Source: CAWEBF01 sp963807235 (lineage in GTDB: Bacteria; Acidobacteriota; Vicinamibacteria; Vicinamibacterales; UBA2999). From it: DNA of 64,000 nt. Positions 26,370 through 35,757 of the stretch are shown here, piece by piece. Under the pieces are notes generated by a model. The model did no database searches and was not told where the DNA came from. It worked only from the letters and a program-made list of their open reading frames with translations. The stretch is taken from assembly GCA_963807235.1 (NCBI GenBank), contig CAWEBF010000008.1, positions 137,733 through 201,732 on the forward strand, written 5' to 3'. Positions within the stretch are counted from its first letter, which is position 1, and each line of letters starts with the position of its first letter. Position numbers and translations under genes: made by a program.

Positions 26370-27679
26370 CACCGGCAGGTATCGGTGCCCGAGTCGGTGA
26401 AGGTCGAACCGGGAACGGGCACGAACTGCCAGGAGTAGTTCTCGGATCGAAGCGTCAGCTTCAGGACGCCCCATGCCGCGCCCCGGACCTCGCTGTTGGG
26501 ACGGATCACCTGCGGTCCGTTGAGCGCGGATCCTCCCGTGCCGGCGTTGATGAGCCTCATGCCGTTCGGCCGCGGATTACCTTGGTGATCCTGCTTCGCG
26601 AACCGCTCGTACATGTGGTCGTGCGCGGCCAGCACCAGATCGACCCCGTTGTTCTCCAGCAGCCACCAGATCTGCTCCATCTCGCGCGAGTTGCCGTTGG
26701 GGCCAGAGCTGAACCGCGTGTGATGCCACATGGCGAGCGTGCATCGCGACGGATTGGCCGCCAGGTCCGCTGCCACCCACCCGAATTGCGCCGACACGGT
26801 CCCCGCGGGCACGTTGCTGTTGAGCGCCAGGATGTGCCACGCCCCCAGGTTGAAGCTGTAGTAGCCGAGCCGCGAGCCGGCGGCGGCCCCGAAGTAGTCG
26901 AAGTAGGGCGTGGCGTTCGCCTCACCCCAATCATGGTTGCCGGGAACAGGGTGCGTTCGGCCGCCGTGGCGGCCCCACGTGGTGTGATAGCACGTGGCGA
27001 AGAGCTCGGCGTTCCCGAACGGATACACGTTGTCTCCCAGCGTGAAGACCTCGCCCGGAATGCCATCGAGGAGTCGCGCCGTTGCCTGGGCGCCTTGCGT
27101 CGAGCAGTCCGCGATGTCGCCCGCGCCGACGAACGTGACGTCCGGTGCGAACGCCGTCGATCCAGACGCGGCGACCACGACCGCTGCTTCAACGACGTCC
27201 GTGATGCGCGTGCGCCCGTCGCGGTCGCGTCCCGTGGCCCGGACGCGAACACGCAGCGGCTCCCGGCCGGCCGGCAGCGAGAAGCTCTCGGGCAGCGCGT
27301 GCGTGACCGTGCCGCCCTCAGGCACCGTAATGTCGATGGCGACCGTGTGCCGCTCGGGCACGCCGGCGGCGTCCAGTACTTCGATTTCCAGATTGGTCAA
27401 CTGCAGGCCGGCGCCACCGTGGTCCTGAAAGATCACCGCGCCGCGAAGCTCGAAGATGATGCGCGTCGGGTCCGCGCCGCCCATACGACGCACCGTGGGC
27501 GAGGACGGAGTGAAGATGGCGCTGATGCCGGCGGGGATCCCTGTCGGCGTGGGACTGACAGGGGAGGATCCGCCCCCGCACGCGCTGAAGTGGGCGGCGA
27601 GCACGAGGGCCAGCACCATCGCGAACCGTGGCGCGAACGTGCGTGAGGCGCCGGGACGAGTGGGGGCTGCGTCGTTCAA
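26369..27679 (-). CDS. Metallophosphoesterase lipoprotein (purple acid phosphatase-like)
   Basis: 436 residues. A lipoprotein signal precedes the lipobox Cys in HFSACGGGSS. A beta-sandwich domain of about 140 residues (ISAIFTPSSPTVRR, RIIFELRGAVIF) comes before a calcineurin-like phosphoesterase domain with the complete metal set: GAGDIADC, TLGDNVYPFG, VPGNHDWGE, MWHHTRF and LAAHDHMYER. It should hydrolyse phosphate esters at the cell surface. The start is TTG 27679, 12 bases after the CotH gene stop; a later ATG would remove the charged part of the signal. Its location in an operon with an OprO/P-type porin and a CotH protein fits phosphate scavenging. Confidence 0.85.
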   Translation of the reverse strand: MNDAAPTRPGASRTFAPRFAMVLALVLAAHFSACGGGSSPVSPTPTGIPAGISAIFTPSSPTVRRMGGADPTRIIFELRGAVIFQDHGGAGLQLTNLEIEVLDAAGVPERHTVAIDITVPEGGTVTHALPESFSLPAGREPLRVRVRATGRDRDGRTRITDVVEAAVVVAASGSTAFAPDVTFVGAGDIADCSTQGAQATARLLDGIPGEVFTLGDNVYPFGNAELFATCYHTTWGRHGGRTHPVPGNHDWGEANATPYFDYFGAAAGSRLGYYSFNLGAWHILALNSNVPAGTVSAQFGWVAADLAANPSRCTLAMWHHTRFSSGPNGNSREMEQIWWLLENNGVDLVLAAHDHMYERFAKQDHQGNPRPNGMRLINAGTGGSALNGPQVIRPNSEVRGAAWGVLKLTLRSENYSWQFVPVPGSTFTDSGTDTCR

Positions 27680-27691
27680 CGGAAATGAATC

Positions 27692-29015
27692 CTACTGTCC
27701 GGTTCCTATTGTGGCAATGCCGGGGTAGGCGTGGGTGAAGGCGGGAACCGGGCAGTTTCGGCCAAATCCGCCAGTCGCTGTGAAGTCGGCGCTCTGGCAC
27801 AACAAATATCCCGGGCGGGAGCGCGCTAAATCGACGAGCCGTGCCACGTCCACCACGAACGCGTCGTATTTGTAGAGCGCCAGTCGATCCTCGATCACCG
27901 ACGTCGCAATCTTGCTCGACAGCCGATCGATCTCCCGTTCCAGCCAGCCCCGTGCGTCCCCGGGCGCCGGTTGTTGGAGGATCATCGCGCACTCGGTGGC
28001 TGCCGCCACGTAGGTCTGCGCGAGTACCTGGAACCTGCATCAGGCGTCTGGTCAGCTCGTTGGTGGAAAGGCTGTAGCCAAGCGGCATGTCGGGGCTCGA
28101 CAGCGCGTTGTCGGAGTCCCATGGAATCAGCACCGGAGCCCGTCCGTCGCGAAATCGGTACACATAGAAGTTGTTGGCCCCGGAGTAGCCCGCGAAGCCA
28201 TCGAGCTCCGCCATGCAATTCTGGACGCCCAGGAACCGCGCCACCTGCGGCAGGTCCAGCAATCGCCCGACCTCCGTGGCAAATGCGCCGCCCGAGGTTT
28301 CGTTCACGGTCCGAATCAACCGCTCGATGGGCGCGTACAGGTTGGACATCGAGTCGGTGTCGTGCGTCTGCGCTCTGAACATCGCGGCATAGGGCTCGAG
28401 CGACGGGCCGGCGTATTTGAAGAAGTACTCGTCGAGCCACCGGTACTGGTACAGGAAGCCCCCCGATTCCGGCGCGGCCTCCGCTTCACCGTACACGCGT
28501 GTGATGAACGTCCGGTCCACCGGCTCGACGATCACGTAGACGCCGATGAACGCCTCGTTCACGAACAGGCGTGCGTGGGCCTGCCGGGAGGCCGGCACGC
28601 CCATCCGCGTGAAGATCTTCGACGCCAGCGCATCGCGCAGCCTCGACGCGTCCTGGAACACGTTGTCGAGGTTGATGGCCGGAAGCCCGACGAGTCGTTG
28701 ATTGGACGCATAACGGTTCACGTCCACACGCAGGTTCGGCTTGTCTTGGGTTCGCGAGCCGAACCCCCGCTGTCGCAGCCCGACGTTGCGCACGGTGATG
28801 CCGTTCCACACCAGGTCCGCCGGGTAGTAGGTGTCGTCCAGGACATTCTGGCGAAGCGCCGTCCAGTCGTCTTCGTTGATGCGCAGGTGCACGTCGTGCA
28901 GGCGCGTGTCGTCGAACAAGTCGTCCTGCGTCTGTGCGGATGCGGGCGATGCCCAGACCGCGCCGGCCAGGGCCACGAGCACCAGACGTCTCACGAGTGC
29001 CAGCGTCACATGCAC
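27692..29015 (-). CDS. Exported CotH-family protein kinase-like protein, one frameshift
   Basis: About 440 residues. After a signal peptide (LALVRRLVLVALAGAVWASP) comes the CotH pattern: LFDDTRLHDVHLRINEDDW, RNVGLRQRGFGSRTQDKPN, ASKIFTRMGVPASRQAHAR, LFVNEAFIGVYVIVEPVD, and the catalytic-type Asp in APVLIPWDSDNALSS. CotH proteins are atypical kinases; in Bacillus one phosphorylates spore-coat proteins, but here the protein is exported. The frame breaks near 28035, and the C-terminal 100 residues (TYVAAATECAMILQQ…) continue one frame over to the stop at 27692. The start is GTG 29015 or GTG 29009, just after the porin stop. Confidence 0.78.
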
Positions 29016-29016
29016 C

Positions 29017-30306
29017 TCACAGCACGAACTGCAGGTTCACGATGCCGCTGGTGAAGCGGCCGTTGCCGCGGGGCGCCGGGCTGCGCGCGGCGTCGAAGAT
29101 GGACTCGCGCACCAGGTTGCCCTGCACCTTCACGCGGTTGTGAAGGAACCACGTGACGCCAAGCGTCGAGATCCACTCGCCGTTGCCGACGAGATCCTCG
29201 GGGCGCGGACCGTGACTGACCCCGCCCGGGTACACGACGTCGTCGAAGCTCACTCGTTCGAGCCTCGCCGACACCTCGATCGCACCCAGGCCTCCCGCCA
29301 GCACGTCCTTCCGCGGCTCGACACGCGCGCGCTTGCGTTCGCCGGTCAGCACCCAGGCGCCCGACACATACCATCCGGTCGCTCCGGTGCCCGGCAGGTC
29401 CTCGCCGGCGAGACCCATGCCGTTGCGGGCGTCCCACGTGCGCGCGAATTCGCCCGTCAGCCCGAACGGACCGCGCAACCATTCGGCGTCGGCGCCGAAC
29501 CGCAGCCGCCGGCCGTTCGTGAACACGCGGTCGAAGAAGACGCCGTCGCCGAACACGGTCTCTCCCCGCAGCGCCAGCGTGGCGTCGAGTTGGCTGCGGA
29601 CGACCGCGACGCCCACCTCCAGTGGCTCCAGCGGACTGTCTTTGCGGGCGTTGAAGGGCTGCACTTCCAGGCGGCCCGCGACGGCGTGCTCGCCGCCGCG
29701 AGTCAACGGCGAGCGCGCGTTGTCGCCGTCGTGCAGGAAGTAGCCGGCGTCGTAGGTCATCGCATCCGACAGCCGCCCATGTGCCATGACCCCGACGTCG
29801 CGGCCGGGCGCCAGCTGGCGGCCCAGCGTCGAACGGAACACGAAGTCGAGGTTGGCGCTGCTGGCGAGGGCATCGCGGCCGAACGGCATCTTGAACCGGC
29901 CCGCCTGCAACTCGAACGGCCGCGAGAAGCGCATGTTGACGTAGAGGTCGCGTTCCGGCTCGGTGGGATCGCCGAACTCGTGCGACACCTCATACTCCAG
30001 GCGCTTGTAGCTGCCTTCTACCTGAACGCGGCGGCGGCGCCAGTCGACGTCCACGCCTTCCTCGACGGGCGAGTCCGTCCGGAAGGCGGTGTCGAACCTG
30101 GCCCGGAACACCACTTCCAGGTCGCCGACGCGCAGCGTGGGATGGTCGCCCCTGAGCCTGAACTGCACGCGTCCCGGAGGTGGCGTGGCCGGCTGGTTCT
30201 GTGGCTCGGTTGGCTCAGGGGGTCGTGGCACATCCTGCGCGCGGGCCGCCCCGGCCCACGCGCTCAAGGCCGCGCACAGGAGTGCGCGGACTATCGGCCG
30301 AACTAA
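29017..30306 (-). CDS. OprO/OprP-type outer-membrane porin
   Basis: About 425 residues. A signal peptide (RALLCAALSAWAGAARAQD) leads a Pro-rich stretch and a 16-strand-type barrel: VQFRLRGDHPTLRVGDLEVV, YEVSHEFGDPTEPERDLYVN, LQAGRFKMPFGRDALASSAN, TYDAGYFLHDGDN and GVTWFLHNRVKVQGNLVRE, ending in FVL. These are features of phosphate/polyphosphate-selective porins. No ATG or GTG is found at the expected start; the frame stays open through the upstream DinB gene, so an indel near 30300 or a rare CTG/TTG start is likely. It heads the operon with CotH, phosphoesterase and membrane protein. A second porin of this type lies at 60969. Confidence 0.78.
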   Translation of the reverse strand, partial: LVRPIVRALLCAALSAWAGAARAQDVPRPPEPTEPQNQPATPPPGRVQFRLRGDHPTLRVGDLEVVFRARFDTAFRTDSPVEEGVDVDWRRRRVQVEGSYKRLEYEVSHEFGDPTEPERDLYVNMRFSRPFELQAGRFKMPFGRDALASSANLDFVFRSTLGRQLAPGRDVGVMAHGRLSDAMTYDAGYFLHDGDNARSPLTRGGEHAVAGRLEVQPFNARKDSPLEPLEVGVAVVRSQLDATLALRGETVFGDGVFFDRVFTNGRRLRFGADAEWLRGPFGLTGEFARTWDARNGMGLAGEDLPGTGATGWYVSGAWVLTGERKRARVEPRKDVLAGGLGAIEVSARLERVSFDDVVYPGGVSHGPRPEDLVGNGEWISTLGVTWFLHNRVKVQGNLVRESIFDAARSPAPRGNGRFTSGIVNLQFVL

Positions 30307-30810
30307 GCGCCTGCTGGCGCTGGATCGACGCCCGCCCACAGGTTCATCGTGCTCAGCTCTTCGCGCCCATTCGCCTTGAGGTACAGGAACAGCTGAGTTC
30401 TGTAGGCCGCGCACCCACACAGCACCAGGTTCACGATGAACGCGCCCTTGGTGGTCTTGTTGCCGAACATCTCGATCTCGGTGCGGAAGTCGGCGTCCGA
30501 CATCGCGCCCACTTCGTCCGCGTAGATGGCGGAATGGCCCTTGATCACCTCGAGCGTCTGCTCGAAATTGCGGGCCTCGGCCGCGGCGGATGACGCCGTC
30601 CACGCCGCCATGTCGAAGGAACCCGTCTTCGCGCCCTTCACCAGATTCGGGTCCCATGATGCTCAGGTACCTCAGCAGCTCGAGCGCGCTGCGCTGCTTT
30701 GCCGTGGGGCGATAGTCGAGCGTCTTCTGGTCGAGTTTGCTGGCCAGGTGCAGGAGGATGTTGACTTCGTGCTTCAGTGAGCCGATGAGCTCTGCTTTCG
30801 TCAGGACCAT
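30303..30810 (-). CDS. DinB-superfamily protein, one frameshift
   Basis: About 168 residues with no signal peptide. The helical pattern is that of a DinB/YfiT-like bundle: LIGSLKHEVNILLHLASKLD, KQRSALELLRYLSIMGP, EARNFEQTLEVIKGH and LVLCGCAAYRTQLFLYLKAN. The frame changes near 30647, where a G appears extra before AATCTGGTG. The start at 30810 is preceded by GAGGGATC. The stop lies directly before the porin gene. The metal-binding His set is incomplete in what I can read, so activity is uncertain. Confidence 0.68.
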
Positions 30811-31041
30811 GATCCCTCGCGAGTGATGTGGCGACAAAGATCGGAGGATACCACGCCATATGGCTGGGCGTCGGGCGCCAGCCGTCGTCGATCGCCCGCC
30901 CTTCGGCGCCGCGTCTCGACGCTGTTCGTCTGCACTACTCGTCCCGCCATCTTCTTCGCGCGCCGTTCGTCGCGCGGCTCTCGCGCGTTTAGGCTAGACT
31001 GATCCCGACTCCCCCGGCTGGTTCGACGCCCGGAGGTGTCC

Positions 31042-33261
31042 ATGGCAACAAGCGGACCTCGCAAGGGTGTGCCGCTCGACGTGCACGCCACGATCACCGA
31101 TCGCCCCGACGAGCTCAAGACCGTCGTGGCGTATGCCTTCAGCGGCGGCGGCGCGCTGCTCGACGCGCAACCGCTCGACAAGGAGGGCCGCGCGCGGCTC
31201 ACCATTCCCGCAAGCAAGGAAGCCCAGCCCGTGCGCGTCGTTCTGGGACCGGAGATCGAAAAGGACGCGCTCGACGTCGGCGAGGCGCTTCGCCGTGGCG
31301 GGATCGACCGGCACGTGGCCCTGCGGCCCGACGGCGAAGTGCCGGCCGTGCGCTTCGAAGTGGCGCCGGACATCTGGCGGTGCTGGATCGGCCGGCGATG
31401 CGTCGTGAAGGGCACGCTGGTCAAGCGCGTGGTGTCCGGTGGCGTCGTGCTGCACCTGCCTGTGTGCCACGCCACCGTGGACGTCTACGAAGTCGATCCC
31501 TGGCCGCGCATCATCGTGGACCTGCCCGACTTCGACCTGGGCCGGCTGCGGGACATTGTGGATGGGCCGTGGCCGCCGATCCGCTGGCCGATACCGCCGC
31601 CACCGCCGCCCGACTTCGGCATCGGCGGCCTGATTCCGGATCCGATTGGCCCGGTTGGTCTCAACCCGCAACCGCTTCCGCCCCGCCTCGCCACGCCCGC
31701 GGCGATCCGCGGGTTCGATCCGCAGCCGGATCCTCCGGCGCTCTCGCGCCTCGCGGTGTCGCGGAACGTGTCGCCGCTCCCGGCCAGCCTCGTCCTGGCG
31801 GCGCGCGCGCCGCGGCCGGCGTTCGAGCGCGCGGTGCTCGACAACCTCGAGCTGCTGCGGCCGCTGCTCTGCTGGCTGTATCCCCGGCGCGTGCGGAAGA
31901 CGAAGATCCGCACGCTCACGACCGACGAGTGCGGCCACTTCCGCGGCGTCATCTGGCGTTCGTGCAACAACCACGACCAGCCCGATCTGTATTTCACCGC
32001 GCGGCAGCGGCTGTTTCCCGCGTTCTGGATCACGATCTACGAGCCCACACCGGTCGGCTGCCACACCTACTGGAACTACGTGTGCGGCACCGAGGTGACG
32101 CTCGTCACCACGCATCCGCTGGCGCGGGCGTGTCCGCCGTGCCCGCCGATCGTGGCGCCGAACAACTGGGTGCTGTTCATGGCGATCGGCAACACGTCGG
32201 TGTGGCGCATCCACGGCGCCAACACGACCACCAAGGTCGGCGCGGCGGGGCACAATCCTGCGCTGCACGGCCAGCTTGACGGCAGCTCGCCCTGGGGCGG
32301 GACGCTGCGCCCGCGGCTCGAGTTCGACAATTCCTTGAGAGCCGACCTGGGCGTCATGCACTACCGTGTGTCGTACAAGCGGCCCACCGACCCCGAGACC
32401 GACTGGCAGCACAGCACCGAGGCCGTCAACCGCCACTACACCAGGGAGGTGGGCGGTGATCTGATCCTCGAACAGTTCCCGCTCGGTCCGAATACGGTGG
32501 GGACGACGCCGCACCTCTACCTGATTCCGCCGGCGCTGCCGCCGGAGGGGCAGTGGTCGATCCCGAACGCGGTGCTGAATACGCAGAGCGCCGTCATCCC
32601 GACCAATGCCGTGGCGCCCGGCGTAGGCTTCGACAGCGCCGGCATGCCGGCCGGACCGGATCAAGGCGGGTTGTGGCAGATTCGCGTCGAGCTGTTCGAC
32701 GCCGCCGGCAACCTGGTGGATCCCGAGGCGCTCGGCATCACGTGGCGCGTGCCGGAGACCAACGATCTGACCGGCACGATTCAGACGGCCGATGCCGCGA
32801 CCCTCGGCCTGGTGAGCGCGCCGCTCAACTGCATGATCGTGACCGTGCGCGTGGACAACAACCCGTGCGCCGCGTCGATCGCTGCCCCCACGCTGGACGG
32901 CAGCACCGCCGCGGACCAGTGCGGCGTGATGGACTACACGTCGCTCGCGCAGATCGTGGCGATGCCGTTCATGGCGCTCCAGCGCAACCGGTTCGCCACG
33001 TATGCGTTCGCGGTTCAGCGAGGCGCGGTCTCGCCGCCGGAGGTCAGTGTGTCGGGTGTGGCGGCGTCCGATGCGCCGAGCATGCCCGCGGCGCCCACCG
33101 AAACCGTGGAGAACCTGCTCGATACGTGCAAGACGGCAGGCTTCGCGGAGCATCTGCACGTGTGGCACACGGCCACCGACGGGTGGTCGCAACAGAGTCA
33201 GTTGGACGCGTCCGACATTCGCGCGTTCGTGCTGGCCCCGAAGGTGCTCACGCCTCCGTAA
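31042..33261 (+). CDS. Large soluble protein of unknown function with NPQPLPP motif
   Basis: 739 residues, no signal peptide and no membrane segment. The N-terminus looks like a transthyretin-like carboxypeptidase-regulatory domain (VHATITDRPDELKTVVAYAF, RLTIPASKEAQPVRVVLGP). Next come CWIGRRCVVKGTL and a Pro-rich linker (PIPPPPPPDFGIGGLIPD, VGLNPQPLPP). A Cys-containing domain follows (TLTTDECGHFRGVIWRSCNN), then long beta-rich regions (WVLFMAIGNTSVWRIHGANT, LWQIRVELFDAAGNLVDPEA) and a helical end. I do not recognise a named family. ATG 31042 is preceded by GGAGG at five bases. It stands alone, with two hairpin elements after it. Base composition matches its neighbours. Confidence 0.75.
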   Translation: MATSGPRKGVPLDVHATITDRPDELKTVVAYAFSGGGALLDAQPLDKEGRARLTIPASKEAQPVRVVLGPEIEKDALDVGEALRRGGIDRHVALRPDGEVPAVRFEVAPDIWRCWIGRRCVVKGTLVKRVVSGGVVLHLPVCHATVDVYEVDPWPRIIVDLPDFDLGRLRDIVDGPWPPIRWPIPPPPPPDFGIGGLIPDPIGPVGLNPQPLPPRLATPAAIRGFDPQPDPPALSRLAVSRNVSPLPASLVLAARAPRPAFERAVLDNLELLRPLLCWLYPRRVRKTKIRTLTTDECGHFRGVIWRSCNNHDQPDLYFTARQRLFPAFWITIYEPTPVGCHTYWNYVCGTEVTLVTTHPLARACPPCPPIVAPNNWVLFMAIGNTSVWRIHGANTTTKVGAAGHNPALHGQLDGSSPWGGTLRPRLEFDNSLRADLGVMHYRVSYKRPTDPETDWQHSTEAVNRHYTREVGGDLILEQFPLGPNTVGTTPHLYLIPPALPPEGQWSIPNAVLNTQSAVIPTNAVAPGVGFDSAGMPAGPDQGGLWQIRVELFDAAGNLVDPEALGITWRVPETNDLTGTIQTADAATLGLVSAPLNCMIVTVRVDNNPCAASIAAPTLDGSTAADQCGVMDYTSLAQIVAMPFMALQRNRFATYAFAVQRGAVSPPEVSVSGVAASDAPSMPAAPTETVENLLDTCKTAGFAEHLHVWHTATDGWSQQSQLDASDIRAFVLAPKVLTPP

Positions 33262-33290
33262 GGTCTGGCGAGGCTTCGCCTCGCCAGACC
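33262..33290. terminator. Perfect 13-base hairpin directly after stop codon
   Basis: GGTCTGGCGAGGC and GCCTCGCCAGACC flank a TTC loop, starting at the base after the TAA of the preceding gene. There is no T-run. The GGCGAGGC…GCCTCGCC core is related to the dispersed hairpin repeats in this window. Confidence 0.6.
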
Positions 33291-33309
33291 CGCGCTCCTG
33301 TATCATTCC

Positions 33310-33370
33310 CGTTCGGCCCCCGTCTTGGGGGGCCGAACGGCGTTCGGCCCCTCTCGCGAGGGCCCGAACG
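33310..33370. repeat. Two tandem CGTTCGG hairpins upstream of the molybdopterin oxidoreductase gene
   Basis: The first hairpin has perfect 12-base arms (CGTTCGGCCCCC, 33310-33321; GGGGGCCGAACG, 33328-33339). The second reuses the same outer arm, CGTTCGG (33341-33347) with CCGAACG (33364-33370). They lie 20 bases before the start codon of the next gene and could affect its translation or end upstream transcription. Confidence 0.55.
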
Positions 33371-33390
33371 GGCGACACAAGGAGGCTGTG

Positions 33391-34570
33391 ATGTCGGAAG
33401 AGCTGAGCCGCCGTGAAACACTGAAGCGAGGGTTGGCGGTGGCGGGCGCGCTGGCGTTGCCCGAGTGGCTCCTGCCGGCGCTGGCCCAAGGCGAAACGGA
33501 CGTGCCCTTCACGGACGTTCCCGCCACGTTCAACCCCCGAAACCCCAACGGCAACAACCGCTTCCTTGATTTGCGGACGCTCGACGGCTTCATCACGCCC
33601 GCCAACGACTTCTTCTTCATCCAGCACTACAACAAGCCCGAGATCGATGCGGCCGCGTTCCGCCTGAAGGTGTCCGGTCTGGCGAAGAAGCCGGCCGAGC
33701 TGTCGCTCGCCGATCTGAGGGCGATGAAGCCCGTGGATATCGTGTGCGGCTACGAGTGCTCCGGCAACAGCCCGCGCGCGATGCAGGGCCTGTCGTCGAA
33801 CGGCCGGTTCACGGGCGTCCGGCTCCGGGACGTGCTGCGCCGCGTTGGCGTGGACGATCGGGCCCGAGAGGTGGTGTTCTTCGGCGCCGACCGCGGTCCC
33901 GAAGAGGTGGTCTTCCGCCAGAACACGTTCAAGATCCAGCAGCAGTTTGCCCGCAGCATCACGTTGGAGAACGCGATGAAGCCGGAGCCGGTTCTCGCCT
34001 ATGCGCTCAACGGCGAGCCGCTCTCGCGCGATCACGGTTTCCCGCTGCGCGTGGTGATGCCCGGCTGGTACGGCGTGGCCAATGTGAAGTGGCTGGCCGA
34101 GGTTCATCTGCAGGAGAACCGCTTTCTCGGCAACTACCAGGCGCGGTGGTATCGGACGCTGCGCGCCGTGGGCGGCACGGGCGAAGACGCCGATCCACAA
34201 ACCCAGTTCGTCGAAACCGAAGTGACGCGTCTCAACTTGAAGTCCGTGATCGCGCGCGTGCGCAAGACGGCCACCGGCGACCTGCGGGTGCTGGGCTTCG
34301 TGCTGAACGACGGCAGCCCGCTCCGATCCGTCGAGGTGAAGGTGGACGACGGCCCATGGCAGCCGGCGCAGTTCGACGCGGCCAACACGCAGGTACTCGT
34401 GGAAGCTCTTTACCTACCGCTGGACAGGCGCCACGCCAGGCGAGCACACGCTCGTGTCGCGCGTCACCGACGCGACGGGCGCGGTGCAGCCCACCGCGGC
34501 CGAGTTGGCACGCAAGCGGACGTTCCTCGAGGACAACTCGCAGTTTCCGCGGAAGGTGAAGGTCGCATGA
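33391..34570 (+). CDS. Tat-exported molybdopterin-dependent oxidoreductase (sulfite-oxidase family), one frameshift
   Basis: About 393 residues. The N-terminus has a twin-arginine signal (SRRETLKRGLAVAGALALP), as expected for a folded molybdenum enzyme sent to the periplasm. The oxidoreductase domain contains DFFFIQHYNKPEIDAAAFRL, VDIVCGYECSGNSPRAMQG (with the Cys that binds molybdenum), ARSITLENAM, DHGFPLRVVMPGWYGVANVK and the C-terminal dimerisation domain (GFVLNDGSPLRSVEVKVDDG). Sulfite oxidation is the closest known activity. The frame shifts near 34391 (an extra G), and the last 58 residues (YSWKLFTYRWTGATPGEHTL…) end at TGA 34570, which overlaps the start of the PEP-CTERM-like gene. Confidence 0.82.
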
Positions 34571-35147
34571 GGCAGATCGTTGCGGCACTGGCGCTCGTGA
34601 TGGGCCCATTGGCCCGGGCGCGGTGACGCTGCTCACGAGTCCCCTGTTCTCCGGGCCCTTTCCCGTGCCGTACAGCGTGACGGTCGGCCTCGACCTGGAC
34701 TTCGATGGGATCGGCGCGCAGTTCTTCGAGTTCGGCCTGCCTGCGACGGCAACCGCGACGGGCGTGGCGTCGGGCGTGGGCGGCGCGCTGGTGATCCCGA
34801 TTCAGCCGTTCTCGCTGAACTTCAGCTACGACGCCTTCAGCGACCAGTTTCTGGGCTTCGACGTGCCGTCGGCCACGGGCATCGTGCCGACGCCGACGGC
34901 TGTCGGCACACGGGCGGGCTTCATCCTCGGTCCGGTGACAGTGGAAAGCGTGTTGCTGACGCAGGTGGGACGGATCATCGCGTCCTCCGGTCCGTTATCC
35001 ACTGTGCTGTCGTCGACGCTGACCGGTTCGATTCAGGTGACGTACGAGTTCACCCGGGCCGTGGCAGTGCCCGAACCGGCACTCATGGCGCTGTTCGTCG
35101 CCGGCGCGGCGTCGGCCGGCTGGCGCCGACTCACTCGGACCCGTTGA
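34567..35147 (+). CDS. PEP-CTERM-like secreted protein, probable frameshift in signal peptide
   Basis: The C-terminus is a PEP-CTERM sorting signal: VPEP, a hydrophobic stretch (ALMALFVAGAASAGW) and RR, which exosortase systems use to sort exported proteins. The rest is a beta-rich domain (VTVGLDLDFDGIGAQFFEFG, GSIQVTYEFTRAVAVPEP). The ATG at 34567 overlaps the upstream stop and encodes a good signal peptide (MRQIVAALALVMGPLARA), but the frame then stops; the body continues in another frame from about 34610. A GTG at 34623 would give a protein without a signal. No exosortase gene is in this window. Confidence 0.65.
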
Positions 35148-35415
35148 CCGCGGCGCGGCGCTGGCGCCGTTGCGCGCGCAGGAGCAGCGCGAGGCCGATG
35201 CCGGCGACCACCAGGGCCGCCACCGCGTACGCGGCCTCGAACTGCGCGTTCAGGTAGTACAGCTCAGCGCCGGAGGGATCGAAGGCGCGCTCCATCAGCC
35301 ATTCCCGGTACCACCACGCCGCCAGATAGCCGCGCCACACGGCCACGCCGTCGCCGGCGATCATCAGCACCCACGGCCACGCCGTCGTGGGGTGCGACGG
35401 CTGTTCCGTGCTCAC
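35131..35415 (-). CDS. Small membrane protein, third gene of DUF2089 operon
   Basis: 94 residues with two membrane helices (PWVLMIAGDGVAVWRGYLAA, AYAVAALVVAGIGLALLLRA) and a basic end. No family is recognised. The GTG start lies 15 bases after the stop of the upstream membrane protein; its last 17 bases overlap the convergent PEP-CTERM gene. Confidence 0.65.
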   Translation of the reverse strand: MSTEQPSHPTTAWPWVLMIAGDGVAVWRGYLAAWWYREWLMERAFDPSGAELYYLNAQFEAAYAVAALVVAGIGLALLLRAQRRQRRAAVNGSE

Positions 35416-35430
35416 CCGCGAGTCCAGGGA

Positions 35431-35757
35431 CTAGAGGTCGGCCGCGACGGTGCGTCGCACCGCGGCCTCGTCGTAGCCATGTATCAAGGCGCGGCGCGTC
35501 AGCAAGAACGTGAAGCCCACCACGAAGCCCGACAGCAGCAGCGCGCGTGTGACGTGCGACGGTTGTCCCGTGGACGCCGCCGCGGCTCCCGCGACGAGCA
35601 GTAGTCCGCTGAACACGATCACGGCGCTCCAGACCCCGAGGGCCAGACTGCGCAGCCGGCCACGTTGAGCCGGGATGGCGAAGAGCGAACAGAGCGAGAG
35701 GAGCGAGAGGTAGGAGAAAAGCTTCGCCGTCTCGGGCGAGAACCACGCATCGGTCAT
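35431..35757 (-). CDS. Small membrane protein, second gene of DUF2089 operon
   Basis: 108 residues with three membrane helices (LFSYLSLLSLCSLFAIPA, ALGVWSAVIVFSGLLLVAGA, ALLLSGFVVGFTFLLTR). The ATG overlaps the TGA of the DUF2089 gene by four bases. I recognise no family; membrane partners of DUF2089 regulators are common and their role is not known. Confidence 0.7.
   Translation of the reverse strand: MTDAWFSPETAKLFSYLSLLSLCSLFAIPAQRGRLRSLALGVWSAVIVFSGLLLVAGAAAASTGQPSHVTRALLLSGFVVGFTFLLTRRALIHGYDEAAVRRTVAADL

Noticed and set aside
29017..30837. A single 606-residue protein joining DinB and porin
   Set aside because: The fusion frame passes through out-of-frame parts of the DinB gene; the true DinB C-terminus lies in another frame with its own stop at 30303.
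30994..34200. A 1068-residue open frame on the minus strand opposite the orphan and molybdoenzyme genes
   Set aside because: It is rich in Arg, His and Gly with no domain signal, and mirrors the GC-rich third positions of the + strand genes, which have clear protein motifs.
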